From a virus: a stretch of DNA of 34,375 nt. A model generated the notes under the pieces. The model saw nothing but the letters and a program-made list of their open reading frames with translations, was not told the DNA's origin and made no database searches. Shown one piece after another: positions 6,247-13,177 of the stretch. Position 1 is the stretch's first letter. Every line of letters starts with the position of its first letter. The translations under genes and the position numbers were made by a program. Location of the stretch: positions 1 to 34,375 of the IMG/VR virus record IMGVR_UViG_3300037852_000197. One strand, written 5' to 3'.

Positions 6247-8448
6247 ATGGAGCGCGACCCTAAAGATGTGAATCACGACCTATCGCAAGAAACATTGAGC
6301 GAGATGGAAGAGAGACGCATAGCAATGATGGATGAAGCTGGCGTTGATGAAAAAGAAGTACTTATTAAAGCTGGCAAGCACTTAAACATTTGGAATAGTT
6401 ATTTCAATGAAAATATCGTCAGAGGTAAAGACGATATGAACTTTTGCTTAAGAGACCAGTGGACTGCTGTTGAGAGATCAGAGTTTACGAGACTTTTTAA
6501 ACCTGCCATGACATTTAATAAACTTTATGATCCAGTAAAGAAGATAGCCGGAGAACAGCGGAAAAACAAACCAGACCTAATAGTAAGATCCCTAACGGGA
6601 AAGGCAACACAGGAACAAATAAACTTACGAGCAGATTTAGTACGTACAATATCATATCAATCTCAGAATGATTTAGTTTACCAAACAGCATTTAAGTCAG
6701 CTCTTATGATGGGTTTCGGTGCATTCCAAATTTGTTTAGATTATGAATCGCCTAAATCATTTAATCAAATCATTCGTTATGAGATGATATCTGATCCTAC
6801 GCGTACTGCATTTGATGCAACAGCATTAAAACCACATAAAGGGGATGGGAACTATTGTGCAAGATACTATGTATTTACTCGGGATGAATTCTTTGCAACC
6901 TATCCTTATGTCACTAATCCCGTATCTTATGTCGATCCATATATGCTTTTGGATTTCCAATGGCAAACCAGAGATACTATTACAGTTTGTGATTACTTTG
7001 TAAAAGAATGGTTTCCTCTTATAATTTATAAACTATCTAATGGAGAGGTGGTAAATGAAAATGAATGGGAAGCGCTGCAGGCGAATTTTAAAATGCAAAG
7101 GGAAATTACCAAAGGATCTGTGGTCGAAAAAATTGTTGAAAATGAAATGCCTAGGATTGTGGGAGAGCGTCAAACGCAAGATTATCGGATAATGCACTAT
7201 AGAATGATTCGTGATCAAATAATTGATTTCTCAGAATGGCCATCTAAAAACTTACCAATTATATTCGTTGATGGAGATTCGTATTATATTGAAGGCCGTC
7301 AATATACTAAGAGTTTCATTCATGAAGCTAGAGATGCTCAAAAATGCGTTAATTATTTCGGAAGTGACATCGTTGCAGACGTTAAAAATAGAAGACGTGA
7401 ACAATGGCTCGGTACCCCTGATAATATTTCAGGATATGAGCAAGACTGGCGAAATCCAGAGTTGCAAATGGGATTGTTACGCGCTAAACCTGATCCTAAA
7501 ACTGGTCAGATGCCTGTCAAGCAGCCCCCCTGGGATCTCTCACCAGCAATTATGCAAAATTTTCAACGTGCTACACAAGATATACGAGAGATTCTCGGTT
7601 TTTCTGAAACAGAAGCGCTTCAAGGTCGTGATATCTCAGGAAAAGCAAGACGTGAACGCAAATTGGAAGGGTCAATGAGTGCTTACGTTTATTTTGATAA
7701 CATGAACCAAGCAGTTGAACAAGGCGGTAGGGTCGTTAATGATTTATTGCCATACATTATTGGTAATGATGAACGTAGAATGGTTATTAGTAAAAACGAT
7801 GGAAAAACCGATCCTGTAACCATAAATGAAAAGCAATCAGATGGTACAATTAAAAATGATTTAGGGATTGGTGATTTTGATGTTGAGATAAATTCAGGGC
7901 CATCATTTGCTGTCCAAAAAGAAGTTGCTCTGGAATTCTTCCAACAAACAATTTCTAATAATCCACAGATATTTAACCTTATTGCAGACCTTTGGGCAGG
8001 GAATCTTGATATTCAACAAATGCAGCAAGTTAAAGACCGCTTAAAGAGTCTTGTACCTCCTGAAATATTAGCAAAAGAAGAAGGTAAACAACCACCGCAA
8101 CCACAACCCAATCCTCAAATGATGATGATGCAGGCAGAATTACAAGGCAAACAAGCAGACATTCAAAATAAAATGGCTGAAACCAAGATCAAAGCTGAGA
8201 AATTACAACTTGAGAGAGAACAAGCGCAACTAGACCATGCAAAACTATTATTAGAAGCGCAAAAAATCCAGACTGATGCACAATTAAATATATTCGATCA
8301 TAAGATTAATTTAGAGACTGCAAAAGCCCGTCATCATATGGACGGTAAAAAGACTGAACTCGATTTCACTCATCAAATAGCCAAGATATTGAGCGATATC
8401 AAGAAAGAAGAGGCTAAGGTTAATAAAGAGAATAAGAAAGAAGAATAA
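6247..8448 (+). CDS. Portal protein (P22 gp1-like)
   Basis: 733 residues, close to the 725 of P22 portal. It forms the dodecameric ring at one vertex through which DNA is packaged and ejected, and docks the terminase and gp4-like protein. The N-terminal half has the P22-portal pattern: a WNSYFNENIVRGKDD region, then DPVKKIAGEQRKNKPDL near 95, and a long central domain with EMISDPTRTAFDATA. The C-terminus from about residue 615 is a glutamine-rich coiled coil, comparable with the P22 barrel helix region. AAGGAAGG sits just upstream of the ATG, after a structured leader. Confidence 0.92.
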   Translation: MERDPKDVNHDLSQETLSEMEERRIAMMDEAGVDEKEVLIKAGKHLNIWNSYFNENIVRGKDDMNFCLRDQWTAVERSEFTRLFKPAMTFNKLYDPVKKIAGEQRKNKPDLIVRSLTGKATQEQINLRADLVRTISYQSQNDLVYQTAFKSALMMGFGAFQICLDYESPKSFNQIIRYEMISDPTRTAFDATALKPHKGDGNYCARYYVFTRDEFFATYPYVTNPVSYVDPYMLLDFQWQTRDTITVCDYFVKEWFPLIIYKLSNGEVVNENEWEALQANFKMQREITKGSVVEKIVENEMPRIVGERQTQDYRIMHYRMIRDQIIDFSEWPSKNLPIIFVDGDSYYIEGRQYTKSFIHEARDAQKCVNYFGSDIVADVKNRRREQWLGTPDNISGYEQDWRNPELQMGLLRAKPDPKTGQMPVKQPPWDLSPAIMQNFQRATQDIREILGFSETEALQGRDISGKARRERKLEGSMSAYVYFDNMNQAVEQGGRVVNDLLPYIIGNDERRMVISKNDGKTDPVTINEKQSDGTIKNDLGIGDFDVEINSGPSFAVQKEVALEFFQQTISNNPQIFNLIADLWAGNLDIQQMQQVKDRLKSLVPPEILAKEEGKQPPQPQPNPQMMMMQAELQGKQADIQNKMAETKIKAEKLQLEREQAQLDHAKLLLEAQKIQTDAQLNIFDHKINLETAKARHHMDGKKTELDFTHQIAKILSDIKKEEAKVNKENKKEE

Positions 8449-8691
8449 CTAACCTATTATTTTAGCCATATGAAGTATTATTCCACCGAATAAAGTTATG
8501 ATCAAAGCTATTTGCGTTAAAATAGTTCCTAATACCCAGTGAAAGTTAGAATCCATTTTAGCTAATAATTGAATTTTATCTTCTTTCATTTCTCTAACGA
8601 TTATATCAAAACGATCGTCAATTTTGCGTGATATCTCTTCAAGCAATCTAATCCTAACTTCATGATCTATATATTCATGACTTGCACTCAT
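8449..8691 (-). CDS. Small membrane protein with N-terminal coiled coil
   Basis: 80 residues on the reverse strand. Residues 10-48 are charged and helical (VRIRLLEEISRKIDDRFDII), and 52-74 form one hydrophobic membrane span (VLGTILTQIALIITLFGGII). A GGAG precedes the ATG by six to seven bases. Its stop abuts the portal stop from the other side. The layout (helix, then one span at the C-terminus) is the same as in the protein at 32207-32452. Function unknown; superinfection exclusion or lysis accessory roles are possible but unsupported. Confidence 0.65.
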   Translation of the reverse strand: MSASHEYIDHEVRIRLLEEISRKIDDRFDIIVREMKEDKIQLLAKMDSNFHWVLGTILTQIALIITLFGGIILHMAKIIG

Positions 8692-8762
8692 CTTATCTCC
8701 TCATTTTTAAAAACTAGTAAGGGCTTAATATTATATCACAGGATAAAAAAATGATAAACAAT

Positions 8763-8781
8763 GAGTGGGTGACACCCACTC
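8763..8781 (-). terminator. Perfect hairpin after the reverse-strand small gene
   Basis: GAGTGGGT and ACCCACTC form eight perfect pairs around a three-base loop. Read on the reverse strand it lies 15 bases after the stop of the small gene at 8796-8891. A T-rich stretch follows, but the T run is about 12 bases away, so termination may be inefficient. Confidence 0.45.
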
Positions 8782-8795
8782 AAAATATTCACTGG

Positions 8796-8891
8796 TTAAT
8801 TCACACAACTTATCCTAAAGTTAGTGGGCTTATTTGTTTTATCTTTGGTCGCTGCACCAAACAGCGGCTTTTGACATTTATGATTGCTCAT
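8796..8891 (-). CDS. Very small hypothetical protein (31 residues)
   Basis: The reverse strand has GAGGAG about ten bases before an ATG, then MSNHKCQKPLFGAATKDKT and on to a stop, followed by a strong hairpin. Two cysteines and several lysines are present. The ribosome site and following hairpin are the only support; it is too short for any family call. An AT-rich, promoter-like region lies upstream. Confidence 0.35.
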   Translation of the reverse strand: MSNHKCQKPLFGAATKDKTNKPTNFRISCVN

Positions 8892-8950
8892 TGTTTCTAG
8901 TCTCCTCTAAGCGCACTTCGTGAGAAAATAACATAATACGTTATATAATG

Positions 8951-8994
8951 TAATCAATTAATAACATTTAGATTAAATATTAATCAATTATAAC
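8951..8994. repeat. Direct repeat TAATCAATTA-ATAAC
   Basis: TAATCAATTAATAAC at 8951-8965 recurs with one base missing as TAATCAATTATAAC at 8981-8994, thirty bases apart (about three helical turns). The surroundings are almost entirely A and T. Such spacing suits a protein-binding site or an origin-like unwinding region; no protein can be assigned. Confidence 0.45.
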
Positions 8995-9015
8995 TTGCGA
9001 TAATAAAAGTTATAG

Positions 9016-9062
9016 TTGGGGAAAATAACTAACCTTATTTTCTACATAGTTAGTTTCCCCAA
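9016..9062. repeat. Large interrupted inverted repeat
   Basis: TTGGGGAAA followed after four bases by CTAAC (9016-9033) pairs with GTTAGTTTCCCCAA (9049-9062), giving fourteen pairs with a four-base bulge and a 15-base loop. No clear T run follows in either direction, so it is not a simple terminator. Confidence 0.5.
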
Positions 9063-9118
9063 TTGCCACCCGTGCTGTTCCCTTCCCATTAAAGAGAAAT
9101 GCGTTTTATGTCAAGGTG

Positions 9119-9151
9119 AAAAAAGTTGCCGCAGCATGTTATGGCAACTTT
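9119..9151 (-). terminator. Intrinsic terminator of the tRNA unit
   Basis: On the reverse strand AAAGTTGCC, a 12-base loop and GGCAACTTT form nine perfect pairs leading into a run of six T. It lies 37 bases after the 3' end of the first tRNA, as expected for the end of the reverse-strand tRNA transcript. Confidence 0.75.
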
Positions 9152-9187
9152 ACTAGGTGCTAATAGCTACTAGTTTTGTATAATTAT

Positions 9188-9260
9188 TGCTACCTGTCAG
9201 GATCGAACTGACGACCTACGATTTACGAAACCGTTGCTCTACCAACTGAGCTAAAGTAGC
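9188..9260 (-). tRNA. tRNA-Thr (anticodon CGT)
   Basis: 73 bases that fold as a complete cloverleaf on the reverse strand: acceptor GCTACTT with AGGTAGC, D arm GCTC/GAGC around AGTTGGTA, anticodon stem ACGGT/ATCGT with loop TTCGTAA, and T arm GTCAG/CTGAC with TTCGATC. The anticodon CGT reads the threonine codon ACG. Discriminator is A; CCA is not encoded. It is five bases from the second tRNA and shares its terminator. Confidence 0.93.
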
Positions 9261-9265
9261 ATTAA

Positions 9266-9336
9266 TGCCCAAGATAGGAATCGAACCTATGCCTTTTGAT
9301 TACAAATCAACTGCACTACCTTTGTGCTACTCGGGC
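9266..9336 (-). tRNA. tRNA-Thr (anticodon TGT)
   Basis: 71 bases, cloverleaf on the reverse strand: acceptor GCCCGAG with CTTGGGC (including G-T and A-T pairs), D arm GCAC/GTGC, anticodon loop TTTGTAA in a stem with one G-A mismatch at its top, T arm ATAGG/CCTAT with TTCGATT. Anticodon TGT reads ACA. CCA is not encoded. Both phage tRNAs are for threonine. The 5' ten bases overlap the end of the upstream reading frame. Confidence 0.9.
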
Positions 9337-9590
9337 TTTATATTCGCAGCCAATAGTATCATTGTTAGATATATTGATAATGATTTACGAATTTTATAAT
9401 TTTCTTTCGAATAATTTTTATGATATTCCTGATTATCAGGTTTTTTTCTTTGTTTTTCTTGCGCTTTATTCCATTGTGATTTAAGACATTTATGACATGA
9501 ATACCATGATCTATTTTTAGTAGTTTTAAGCTTAAAAATGGTAAATCCATGTTTTTTACAATTTCTTTTCTCTTCAAATGCTTTAATCAT
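9327..9590 (-). CDS. Short zinc-ribbon protein, possible truncated HNH endonuclease
   Basis: 87 residues on the reverse strand. Residues 11-36 contain CKKHGFTIF...SWYSCHKC, a zinc ribbon as found at the N-terminus of many phage HNH proteins, followed by a lysine-rich region; the HNH nuclease motif itself is missing. The frame ends within the tRNA gene, where an HNH domain would be expected, so it may be a remnant. A good promoter lies so close to the ATG that the message would be almost leaderless, and there is no ribosome site, so translation is doubtful. Confidence 0.4.
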   Translation of the reverse strand: MIKAFEEKRNCKKHGFTIFKLKTTKNRSWYSCHKCLKSQWNKAQEKQRKKPDNQEYHKNYSKENYKIRKSLSIYLTMILLAANIKPE

Positions 9591-9597
9591 GCCGCGG

Positions 9598-9626
9598 ATT
9601 ATAAATCATATGCCATATAAAGTAAA
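9598..9626 (-). promoter_or_regulatory. Sigma-70-type promoter for the reverse-strand tRNA unit
   Basis: On the reverse strand TTTACT (9626-9621), a 17-base spacer and a perfect TATAAT (9603-9598). Transcription would begin near 9590 and run through the zinc-ribbon frame and both tRNAs to the terminator at 9119-9151. Confidence 0.65.
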
Positions 9627-9686
9627 CTACGAAACACCATATATAGCGTTGTTATACTGACCACATCAGCCTAAAATTGAGTCTAA

Positions 9687-9746
9687 CGTGTGCAGGATGT
9701 ACACGGGGCGAACGAACCGCCTAATGTTCGGGGCAACAAGAATGCC
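9687..9746 (+). ncRNA. Structured RNA leader before the scaffold gene
   Basis: Three consecutive hairpins: CGTGT/ACACG (9687-9705), CGAAC/GTTCG (9709-9730, alternatively GGCG/CGCC at 9707-9721) and GGCA/TGCC (9732-9746). It is more G- and C-rich than its surroundings and ends 19 bases before the scaffold ATG. As with the portal leader, no known riboswitch is recognised. Confidence 0.45.
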
Positions 9747-9765
9747 GCGTGTGGAGTAGTAGATT

Positions 9766-10545
9766 ATGGATAATCGTCAGGACGACAAGGAAGTATTGAC
9801 AGAAGAAGTTGGAGAAAGTTTAGGGGAACCTGAGGCTGCTATTTCAGAAGTAATAGAAGCTGAGGGCAAGGATAATGACCCTCTGTATGTTCAGAAACGT
9901 TTGAAACAACAGAAGCGGGCACACGATAGGGACATGCGTGAATTGCAGGCAAGGATTAGCCAAATGCAAACCCAATTATCACCCCAACAACCACAATTTC
10001 AAGAAGCCAATAGTCCCTATGATCAAGGAGGAAACTCTGGATCAGTAGAAGACGCTATCCGCAAAGCGGTAAGTTTTGCGCTCCAACAAAGGGATGTCGA
10101 AGAGCGTAAAGCTAGAGATATGCAGTCACAAGCCCACATATCAAGGCAGTATCAAGATTTACAAAAACATCTTGATAGTACAGCCGATAAATATGACGAT
10201 TTTGATGAAGTCGTTAGAGGTGAAACTGTAAATATCACTCCGCACATGCGTGATGCAGCACTAATGCTCCCAAAAAAAGGTGCAGGAAGTGCAGGAGAAG
10301 TCCTCTACAAATTAGGTAAAAATCCTGAAGAATTAATCCGAATCTCAAAACTACCACCAATAGATCAAGCAAGTGAACTCGTAAAACTGAGTCATGCTTT
10401 GGTTTCAGGCGGTGAGCAAAAAGGTTCATCCCCACGTCCACTAGGACAGATCAAAGCAAATCCAGTTACGAATTCCCAAGGTGTCACGGAAAAGACATCG
10501 CCCGCAGCTATTAGGGCACTCATGAAAGCTGGAAAGTTTAAATAA
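9766..10545 (+). CDS. Scaffolding protein
   Basis: 259 residues, acidic at the start and basic at the end (AAIRALMKAGKFK), located directly before the coat gene. Residues about 42-75 are a heptad-like coiled coil (RLKQQKRAHDRDMRELQARI), followed by a glutamine/proline-rich linker. This composition, with a charged helical body and a short basic C-terminal helix that binds coat, is characteristic of P22-type scaffolds, which guide procapsid assembly and leave before DNA packaging. No consensus Shine-Dalgarno is obvious (GGAGTAGTAG lies 5-14 bases upstream); a structured leader precedes it. Sequence alone is variable in this family, so the call rests on composition and order. Confidence 0.82.
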   Translation: MDNRQDDKEVLTEEVGESLGEPEAAISEVIEAEGKDNDPLYVQKRLKQQKRAHDRDMRELQARISQMQTQLSPQQPQFQEANSPYDQGGNSGSVEDAIRKAVSFALQQRDVEERKARDMQSQAHISRQYQDLQKHLDSTADKYDDFDEVVRGETVNITPHMRDAALMLPKKGAGSAGEVLYKLGKNPEELIRISKLPPIDQASELVKLSHALVSGGEQKGSSPRPLGQIKANPVTNSQGVTEKTSPAAIRALMKAGKFK

Positions 10546-10594
10546 CTTTTCTTTTTTTATAAACGGAATTTTTTACTAACAAGGATGTTATAAA

Positions 10595-11806
10595 ATGCCT
10601 AATCAATTTATTACAACGCAATTAGTTAGCAATACTGCACTTGCAATGTTCGCTAACAATAGTCCATTTGTCATGACGGGTTCAAGAATCTATCAGGACG
10701 ATTTTCAAAACTCAGGTTATAAGATTGGCGATACGTTACAAGTTCGTCGCCAAAATAATTTTGTCGTAGGTGATGGTTCAACTGCTGTTCCGCAAGATAT
10801 TATTGAGACTGTTGAAAATATAACTGTTGCACATCAATACCATGCGCTCATTGCCTATACTGTTCAGGATTTAACTTTGCGAATTGAAGATTTCTCTCGC
10901 ATGTTTATTCAACCTGCAATTCAAAATATCATTACGCAAATGGAACGAGATATTTGTTCAGATGCAGAACAAGAACTTTATTTATTTCAAGGGTCAGCAG
11001 GTTCTCCAATAAATTCCTTTAGCTCAGTAGATTTAGCAGGCGCTAAGCTTCTTGAGCAGGGAGTAAACATTGCATCTGATGCGTATCTTGCCATGACAGT
11101 GCGCGACGGATCATCGTTAAAAGCTGCTCTTTTAAATAACTTTACGCCAGTATTTAATGAAGAAATTGTAAGACAATCAGCAATTGGCCATTTATCTTAT
11201 TTTGATATTTTCCAATCTCAAAATATTGTAACCCATGTAGCAGGTGCAGGACCTACTTTACATCCAGGTGATACGTTACTTGTTAATGGAACTGTCGCAT
11301 CAGGAAATACGATTGTATTATCCGGTGCAACTGGTGCTGTTACTAATTACTTTTTACCAGGTGATTTAATTTCAATTGCAGGCGTTCATTCTGTAAATCC
11401 ATTATCTCGTGCCTCAACCGGTCAGAACATGCAATTTGTGATTACTGCTGCTAGCAGTTCATCAGGTGGTGGTGCGCTTACAATCCAAGTAAGCCCAACG
11501 ATTATTAGTGCAACTTCATCTCCTTTGCAAAATGTAGATGTTGCAGTACCGACGGGACAAGCAGTATCAGTTGTTCCTAGTTACCATGTTAATGTTGCCT
11601 ATCCATCTCGTGCATTAGATATCGTTTGTCCGCCTCTTTATAAATTACAAGTTCCATATGCAAGTGTTGCCGTTGATCCTGAAACGGGATTATCACTTGC
11701 TGTAACACAAACTGGTGACATTTTAGGATATCAAAACTTAATGCGGCTCGATATTTTATGCGGGTTTAAATGGCATCCTCAATATGCAGTTAAATTATTG
11801 TCTTAA
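10595..11806 (+). CDS. Major coat protein (P22 gp5-like)
   Basis: 403 residues (P22 gp5 has 430). It has the P22-coat family features: an N-terminal arm ending in SRIYQDDFQNSGYKIGDTLQVRR, a spine helix region (FIQPAIQNIITQMERDIC near 110) and a late beta-rich domain. Residues about 215-330 are a glycine/serine/threonine-rich insertion, in the position of accessory I-type domains of this family, ending before NVAYPSRALDIV. It forms the icosahedral shell. An AAGGATG site lies upstream and the small gene at 11818 follows after eleven bases. Confidence 0.92.
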   Translation: MPNQFITTQLVSNTALAMFANNSPFVMTGSRIYQDDFQNSGYKIGDTLQVRRQNNFVVGDGSTAVPQDIIETVENITVAHQYHALIAYTVQDLTLRIEDFSRMFIQPAIQNIITQMERDICSDAEQELYLFQGSAGSPINSFSSVDLAGAKLLEQGVNIASDAYLAMTVRDGSSLKAALLNNFTPVFNEEIVRQSAIGHLSYFDIFQSQNIVTHVAGAGPTLHPGDTLLVNGTVASGNTIVLSGATGAVTNYFLPGDLISIAGVHSVNPLSRASTGQNMQFVITAASSSSGGGALTIQVSPTIISATSSPLQNVDVAVPTGQAVSVVPSYHVNVAYPSRALDIVCPPLYKLQVPYASVAVDPETGLSLAVTQTGDILGYQNLMRLDILCGFKWHPQYAVKLLS

Positions 11807-11817
11807 GGAGATTTTAA

Positions 11818-12117
11818 ATGAAGAACAGATATGATGGAGCGCCAGGAAAAGACGCTGCAATTTCAAATACTCGTCACAAACGTTTTGAAGCAGAACACAG
11901 AGAAAAAAATGCTTTTGTGAAACGCGAACAAGCAGCCCTTTCAAAATATGAAGGCCATAATCCAGTTATGAGCAATGAACTCATGGAATTTAATGCGAAC
12001 ATGCAAAATACTGGGCAATGGGCACAAGGATTTTGCGATAAGTTGACTGAAGGATTGGATAAAGTTGCATTTCCAATCAATGAAGACCCAGGTCACGGTA
12101 ATGGTCGAAAGATGTAA
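11818..12117 (+). CDS. Hypothetical protein between coat and gp4-like genes
   Basis: 99 residues, hydrophilic and helical, starting MKNRYDGAPGKDAAISNTRH and ending HGNGRKM. AAGGAG precedes the ATG by seven bases. I recognise no domain. In podoviruses this slot can hold a decoration or head-stabilising protein, but no feature here proves that. Expression with coat and the following tail genes is likely because spacing is short throughout. Confidence 0.65.
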   Translation: MKNRYDGAPGKDAAISNTRHKRFEAEHREKNAFVKREQAALSKYEGHNPVMSNELMEFNANMQNTGQWAQGFCDKLTEGLDKVAFPINEDPGHGNGRKM

Positions 12118-12129
12118 GAGACAAATGGA

Positions 12130-13176
12130 ATGCCACAACTTGTCAGGACGACAAATGATGTTATTGTAAATGCTCTTTACTTATTAGGTGAACTCGGAGT
12201 TGGTGAAACGCCAGATGGGTTCATGCTAACAACAGGTCTTGAGCTAATCAATGAGCTATTAGACAAATTTTCATCTGACAGTATATACATTCCATTTTTA
12301 ACAACGATCAATTTTAATTTTATTGTGGGACAAGATACTTATTCAGTTTCTGATATCATGCCGGCAAATATTAATGCAGATCGAATCGTAGACCTTTCTT
12401 TTGCAAATTATCAAGTACCAGGATTTGGAATTGTTGGAAATGGATCAACTACCATTCCAATATCTGTAACATTTACAGCAGATTCAATTTCAAATCTACT
12501 CACAATGGGTGCAACGTCATCATTTCCAACTGGTACGCCAATCACATTACAGACAACTGGTACATTGCCATCCCCTTTTATATCTGGTGTTACTTATTTT
12601 GTAATCAATGTCTCACCTACGACGATTTATTTGTCAACTACTTTAGCTAATGCAACTGCTGGTATTTTTATAGATATATTATCTAATGGTGTTGGAACAC
12701 AAATTATTACTACCAATAGTTTTATTATTCAACAAAACCCAACAAATTTAGTTTATCCATTACGGATTATAAATAAAGCACAATATTATAATGTTGTAAG
12801 ACAAACTAATTTATTGTCACGTCCTGGATTTATATTTTTAAATAAACAACCACAAGAAAGTTTTGTAACAGTTTATCCAATACCAGACCAACCTTATCCT
12901 TGTGCATTACAAGTAAAGTGCATGATAAATGAATTAACAAACCAAGACACACTTGGGGAACTTCCACCTAATTATTATGGATTTTTAAAATATGCACTCG
13001 CGCGCAAGTTTTTAGCTTATTATCCTAGTGGAAATTGGCCTGCTGTGAATGAATCAGAATATGAGGATTATTATAATACATTTAAAAATTGCAATGAGAC
13101 TGATCTCACTTTACGTCCATCCGTCGTATTAACAGCACCTGAGCCTTTTTACTGGCCTAATATTTTGAGTTATTGA
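12130..13176 (+). CDS. P22 gp4-like head completion/tail accessory protein with inserted beta domain
   Basis: 348 residues, about twice P22 gp4 (166). The N-terminal part (TTNDVIVNALYLLGELGVGETPDG, then LELINELLDKFSSD) and the C-terminal part (ALQVKCMINELT..., GFLKYALARKFLAYYPSG) match gp4-family proteins, which bind under the portal and build the tail machine. Residues about 99-200 are an extra beta-rich module with TGTLPSPFISGVTYFVIN and IYLSTTLANATAG. A related module lies in the next protein. Without it the protein would have normal gp4 length. Confidence 0.82.
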   Translation: MPQLVRTTNDVIVNALYLLGELGVGETPDGFMLTTGLELINELLDKFSSDSIYIPFLTTINFNFIVGQDTYSVSDIMPANINADRIVDLSFANYQVPGFGIVGNGSTTIPISVTFTADSISNLLTMGATSSFPTGTPITLQTTGTLPSPFISGVTYFVINVSPTTIYLSTTLANATAGIFIDILSNGVGTQIITTNSFIIQQNPTNLVYPLRIINKAQYYNVVRQTNLLSRPGFIFLNKQPQESFVTVYPIPDQPYPCALQVKCMINELTNQDTLGELPPNYYGFLKYALARKFLAYYPSGNWPAVNESEYEDYYNTFKNCNETDLTLRPSVVLTAPEPFYWPNILSY

Positions 13177-13177
13177 T

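Larger units (their letters stand above)
8892..9187. other. Non-coding region with repeats and hairpins
   Basis: About 300 bases without a supportable gene. It holds an AT-rich tract, a direct repeat, an interrupted inverted repeat and a reverse-strand terminator, each listed separately. Between 9063 and 9118 I see nothing I can name. The region separates the rightward portal gene and the reverse-strand tRNA island. Confidence 0.6.

Noticed and set aside
7223-7678. Second-frame open reading frame inside the portal gene
   Set aside because: It lies wholly within a well-supported portal gene, without ribosome site or recognisable motif.
9188-9336. tRNA genes as a prophage attachment site
   Set aside because: No integrase is present and no second partial tRNA copy flanks the region; they are complete phage tRNAs with their own promoter and terminator.
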